From an uncultured Eubacteriales bacterium (lineage in GTDB: Bacteria > Bacillota > Clostridia > Oscillospirales > Oscillospiraceae), in contig CABRZO010000103.1 in the NCBI GenBank assembly GCA_902475455.1, positions 1 to 8,726 on the forward strand: DNA of 8,726 nucleotides. The letters run 5' to 3'. Shown piece by piece: positions 6,220 to 8,726 of the stretch; position 1 is the first letter of the stretch; every line of letters starts with the position of its first letter. Under the pieces are notes generated by a model. That model was not told the origin of the DNA and did not search any database. It worked only from the letters and a program-made list of their open reading frames with translations. A program made the position numbers and the translations under genes.

Positions 6220-7086
6220 TCACGGGTCATGCCGGGCATGCTTTTTATTCTGGGCCCGCCATTTCTGGGGCGGGATCCCATAGTGCTTTTTAAAGGCCCG
6301 GGAAAAATGGAATTGGTTGGAGTATCCGCACCGGACGGCAATCTCGCTGATGGGGGCGTTGCCGCTGCACATCAGCTCCGCCGCCTTGGCCAGCCGCACC
6401 CCGATCAGGAATTCCTGGGGCGGACAGCCCACGTTTTCCTTGAACAGCTTGCTGAAATAGCTGCGGTTGAGCCGGCAGGCGTCCGCCACCTCCTCCACCG
6501 TCAGGTTGCGCTGATAGTTCTGCTCAATATAGTTCACCGCCTCCTGGATATAGAAGTCCTTGAGCTGGTTGCCCTGGGCACTCAGCCGGGTGGAGGAGGT
6601 CTGCACCAGGGCGTCCACAAACAGATACAGGTAGCCGATGAGGTGGAGGGCGGAGGCGTCCTTGTGATCCGCAATATAGAGCATCCGATCCCGGACCTCG
6701 GCGCTCTGGACGTCACTGTCGGCCCGGTAGATGGGCTGGGCGGCGGTCAGCCCGGCGTAGCGGAGGGATTCCGAGGCGTGCAGGCCGTCGAACTCCACCC
6801 AGACATACTTCCAGGGGTCGGTCTCGTCGGCGAAATAGGTGTTGATCAGACCGGGGCAGATCAAAAAACCCTGCCCCGCCTGGATCTCATAGCGATGGGT
6901 GGTCACGCCGTCCTCCTCCGTGGCGTCCAGAAAACCATGCCCGGAGATCACATAGTGGAACAAATAGTGATTTCGGATAAAGGGACCGAAGGACTGCAGG
7001 GGGGCACACTGCTCGTAACCGTACTGATAGATACGCAGGTCCAGAAAGTTCTCGTTTGGAAAGACCGAAAAGGAGAATTCTGCCAT
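6220..7086 (-). CDS. AraC-family regulator with cupin-type sensor domain (MsmR/RafR-like)
   Basis: A complete 288-residue regulator that probably senses a sugar and controls the alpha-galactoside genes. The start is the ATG read from 7086 down, with AGGAGG (complement of 7094-7099) 7 nt upstream. Residues about 20-105 form the AraC-type sensor: HYVISGHGFL, then GQGFLICPGLINTYFAD, and WKYVWVEFDG, the pattern common in MsmR/RafR-like sugar regulators. A helical linker leads to the DNA-binding domain, with the first helix-turn-helix at about 196-217 (VEEVADACRLNRSYFSKLFK). The second is at about 245-267 (ISEIAVRCGYSNQFHFSRAF), followed by the family ending GIPPQKWR. It converges on the alpha-galactosidase gene, which supports a role in that pathway, and diverges from the ParB/BMP gene. 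The exact ligand and whether it acts on the importer operon are inferred. Confidence 0.93.
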   Translation of the reverse strand: MAEFSFSVFPNENFLDLRIYQYGYEQCAPLQSFGPFIRNHYLFHYVISGHGFLDATEEDGVTTHRYEIQAGQGFLICPGLINTYFADETDPWKYVWVEFDGLHASESLRYAGLTAAQPIYRADSDVQSAEVRDRMLYIADHKDASALHLIGYLYLFVDALVQTSSTRLSAQGNQLKDFYIQEAVNYIEQNYQRNLTVEEVADACRLNRSYFSKLFKENVGCPPQEFLIGVRLAKAAELMCSGNAPISEIAVRCGYSNQFHFSRAFKKHYGIPPQKWRAQNKKHARHDP

Positions 7087-7123
7087 CCGACTCCCTCCTG
7101 ACTAATTCCAGGGATTTGTACTC

Positions 7124-7152
7124 AGTATAGCATAGATACCCCTGAAAACCAA
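7124..7152 (-). promoter_or_regulatory. Candidate extended -10 promoter of the convergent AraC gene
   Basis: On the minus strand, TGCTATACT (complement of 7124-7132) is an extended -10: TGn directly before TATACT, five of six matches. TTGGTT lies 17 nt further upstream (7147-7152) as a weak -35. This gives a leader of about 30 nt before the start at 7086. Confidence 0.45.
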
Positions 7153-7177
7153 GGGGAAAAGCATGTGATCAATCCCC
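7139..7177. repeat. CCCCT / AGGGG / TCCCC inverted-repeat cluster between divergent genes
   Basis: CCCCT (7139-7143) pairs with AGGGG (7152-7156), and GGGGA (7153-7157) pairs in turn with TCCCC (7173-7177). The same central G-run can therefore join either flank. The cluster overlaps the -35 region of the AraC gene on the minus strand, a typical place for an operator, but the repeats are short. Confidence 0.25.
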
Positions 7178-7186
7178 AAAGCGCAT

Positions 7187-7213
7187 ACGCCTGCCCTCTG
7201 TCACAGCAGGCGT
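7187..7213 (+). promoter_or_regulatory. Leader hairpin next to the ribosome site of the ParB/BMP gene
   Basis: ACGCCTGC (7187-7194) pairs perfectly with GCAGGCGT (7206-7213) around an 11-nt loop. No T-run follows, so it is not a terminator. Its 3' arm ends 3 nt before AAAGGAG (7217-7223), the ribosome site of the next gene, so it could affect translation or serve as an operator. No clear promoter for the gene could be identified in 7100-7186. Confidence 0.5.
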
Positions 7214-7230
7214 CGGAAAGGAGATCTGCC

Positions 7231-8726
7231 ATGCCCAGACTCTACTATAAAGAAGCGCAGCGGCGCGCTCAGAAAGAATTTCGCGCCTGCACCAGCCGTG
7301 GAGAATACCCCTATCTCCCGGTTCTGGACGACTTTGTGCCCCGGGATCGGCTCAACCGCGGTGAGGATCTGGGGCTACACCAGATCCCCCTGGAATTTGT
7401 GGTGGGCACCTACACCGGCGTTCGGACCAACGCCTTTGCCCGGAATTTTATGCCCCTGCTGGAGGAGGATTCCGAATTTGCCACCAAATGGCAAACCCTC
7501 TGCCGTGCCCATGTGGAAGAGGGCATCCGGGACCCTATCAAGGTCTACGAGTATATGAATCGCTACTATGTTCAGGAGGGCAACAAACGGGTCAGCGTGC
7601 TGAAATTCTTTGGGGGCGATGTGGTCAGCGCCAATGTCATCCGCATCCTGCCCCAGCGCAACGGCACCCGGGAGTCGGAACTCTACTTTGAGCTGCTGGA
7701 GTTCTGCCAGCTCAGTGGGATCAGCTATGTGGAGTTCTCTAAGCCCGGCAGCTATCTCCAGCTGCAGCAGCTGATGGGAAAGGGGCCCCAGGAGCATTGG
7801 CGCGAAGATGACCGCAAGGACTTCTCCGCCGCCTATTTCGCCTTCCGGCAGGCCTACGAGGCCCAGGGCGGCGGGCGCCTGTCCTCCACGGTGGGGGACG
7901 CCATGCTGGCGGTGATTCAGGTCTATGGATACCAGGCTCTTTGCCGCAAAACTCCCTCCGAAATCTGCCGTTTGGTGGCCTCCGTCTGGGAGGAAATCGT
8001 GCTGCAGCAGGAAGCTGACCCCATTGACGTTAAGCTGGCGCCGGAAGAGAAAAAGCCGGGTCTGCTGTCCAAAGTATTTTCAGCCGGCGAAAAGTCCCCC
8101 CTGCGCGTGGCCTTTCTCTACGACAAGACCCCCACCCAGTCCGGCTGGACCAACAGCCACGAGCAGGGCCGGCTCCATGTGCAGCGGGTGTTTGGCGACG
8201 CCATCCAGACCACCCCCTATTTCAACGCCCTGGAGTCCGATCCCTACGCCGTCATCCAGCAGGCCATTGACGACGGCAACACCGTTATCTTCACCACCTC
8301 TCCCCGGCTGCTGCCCGCCTCCCTCCGGGCGGCGGTGGAACAGCCCAGGGTCACCATTCTCAACTGCTCCCTGAACAAGTCACACCGATATATCCGCACC
8401 TATTACGCCCGGATGTATGAGGCCAAGTTCATCATCGGGGCCATTGCCGGCAGCCTGGCGGGGGTGGACAACGTAGGATATCTGTGCGACTACCCCATAT
8501 ATGGCCAGATTGCGGGGATCAACGCCTTTGCCCTGGGGGTGCAGATGGTGAATCCCCGGACCAAGGTCTATCTGGAGTGGTCTACGGTGGGAGGCGTGGA
8601 GGAGGCCATCCGCCGGCTCACCGACCGGAATATCCGGCTCATCTCCTCCCGGGATCTGACCCGCAAGGGGGACCGGAGCTGGACCAGTTTCGGCCTGTCC
8701 CTGATCTCCGGGGAGGATCGGGTGAT
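7231..8726 (+). CDS. Cytosolic ParB/sulfiredoxin-like domain fused to BMP/PnrA-type ligand-binding domain (3' end outside window)
   Basis: The frame is open from ATG 7231 to the right edge (498 codons seen). The start has AAAGGAG 7 nt upstream. Residues about 50-145 look like a ParB/Srx fold: IPLEFVVGT, then GIRDPIKVYEY, then YYVQEGNKRVSVLKFFGG, where E116-G-N-K-R120 stands at the place of the family DG(N/H)(H/K)R motif. A largely helical stretch follows to about residue 285. From K288 a BMP/Med/PnrA-type binding domain begins (LRVAFLYDKTP, then GWTNSHEQGR, with W306). It continues with an EAKFIIGAIAGSLAGVDNVG segment, the counterpart of the conserved region of nucleoside-binding lipoproteins. 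No signal peptide, lipobox or membrane segment is visible, so the binding domain should be in the cytoplasm. I recall similar clostridial proteins, usually labelled only as BMP-family binding proteins. An intracellular nucleoside or metabolite sensor is a guess. Confidence 0.8.
   Translation, partial: MPRLYYKEAQRRAQKEFRACTSRGEYPYLPVLDDFVPRDRLNRGEDLGLHQIPLEFVVGTYTGVRTNAFARNFMPLLEEDSEFATKWQTLCRAHVEEGIRDPIKVYEYMNRYYVQEGNKRVSVLKFFGGDVVSANVIRILPQRNGTRESELYFELLEFCQLSGISYVEFSKPGSYLQLQQLMGKGPQEHWREDDRKDFSAAYFAFRQAYEAQGGGRLSSTVGDAMLAVIQVYGYQALCRKTPSEICRLVASVWEEIVLQQEADPIDVKLAPEEKKPGLLSKVFSAGEKSPLRVAFLYDKTPTQSGWTNSHEQGRLHVQRVFGDAIQTTPYFNALESDPYAVIQQAIDDGNTVIFTTSPRLLPASLRAAVEQPRVTILNCSLNKSHRYIRTYYARMYEAKFIIGAIAGSLAGVDNVGYLCDYPIYGQIAGINAFALGVQMVNPRTKVYLEWSTVGGVEEAIRRLTDRNIRLISSRDLTRKGDRSWTSFGLSLISGEDRV

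Noticed and set aside
4026..6341. Minus-strand open frame of 771 codons antisense to the alpha-galactosidase
   Set aside because: This is a shadow of GH36 codon bias. The sense frame carries the full catalytic motif set, the antisense translation resembles nothing, and it would run through the bidirectional terminator.
6229..7101. Plus-strand open frame of 290 codons opposite the complete AraC gene
   Set aside because: The minus-strand AraC has a clear start, ribosome site and domains; the plus-strand product has none.
7298..8374. Several short plus-strand open frames within the right-hand gene
   Set aside because: They are out of frame with the uninterrupted reading frame from ATG 7231, which matches the ParB/BMP pattern throughout.
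1..8726. CRISPR array, tRNA/rRNA, insertion sequence or prophage genes
   Set aside because: No regularly spaced repeats, tRNA-like cloverleaf or transposase/integrase motifs were seen on either strand.

Overview
The window looks like chromosomal DNA of a GC-rich, Gram-positive gut-type Firmicute, most likely a Clostridia member near Oscillospiraceae. This is an inference from three things: strong AGGAGG-type ribosome binding sites, a lipoprotein signal on the binding protein, and heavy use of G/C-ending codons (GCC, CTG, ATC). The same codon bias leaves long open frames antisense to the real genes. No species can be fixed from the sequence alone.

Layout, left to right. (1) The C-terminal part of an AraC-family regulator (1-415, +, cut by the window edge). 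(2) An AT-rich, gene-free stretch (416-760) holding a striking 72-nt near-perfect palindrome and the likely control region of the next operon. (3) A three-gene ABC sugar importer operon of the CUT1/MsmEFG type: lipoprotein binding protein (761-2044) and two permeases (2060-2956 and 2972-3811), ending in a hairpin terminator. No ATPase gene is present. (4) A well-formed sigma-70 type promoter followed by a GH36 alpha-galactosidase (3990-6176). (5) A bidirectional terminator and a convergent, complete AraC-family regulator (6220-7086, -). (6) A 144-nt divergent intergenic region, then a large gene cut by the right edge (7231-8726, +). It joins a ParB/sulfiredoxin-like N-terminal module (EGNKR motif) to a BMP/PnrA/Med-type ligand-binding domain, with no export signal.

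Genes 3-5 read as an alpha-galactoside (raffinose/melibiose/stachyose type) utilisation locus. The lipoprotein captures the sugar outside the cell and the two permeases import it, powered by an ATPase encoded elsewhere. The cytoplasmic GH36 enzyme then releases galactose, and one or both AraC regulators respond to the sugar. The substrate is inferred from the neighbouring enzyme, not read from the binding protein. The last gene appears unrelated to this locus and is the most unusual item in the window.
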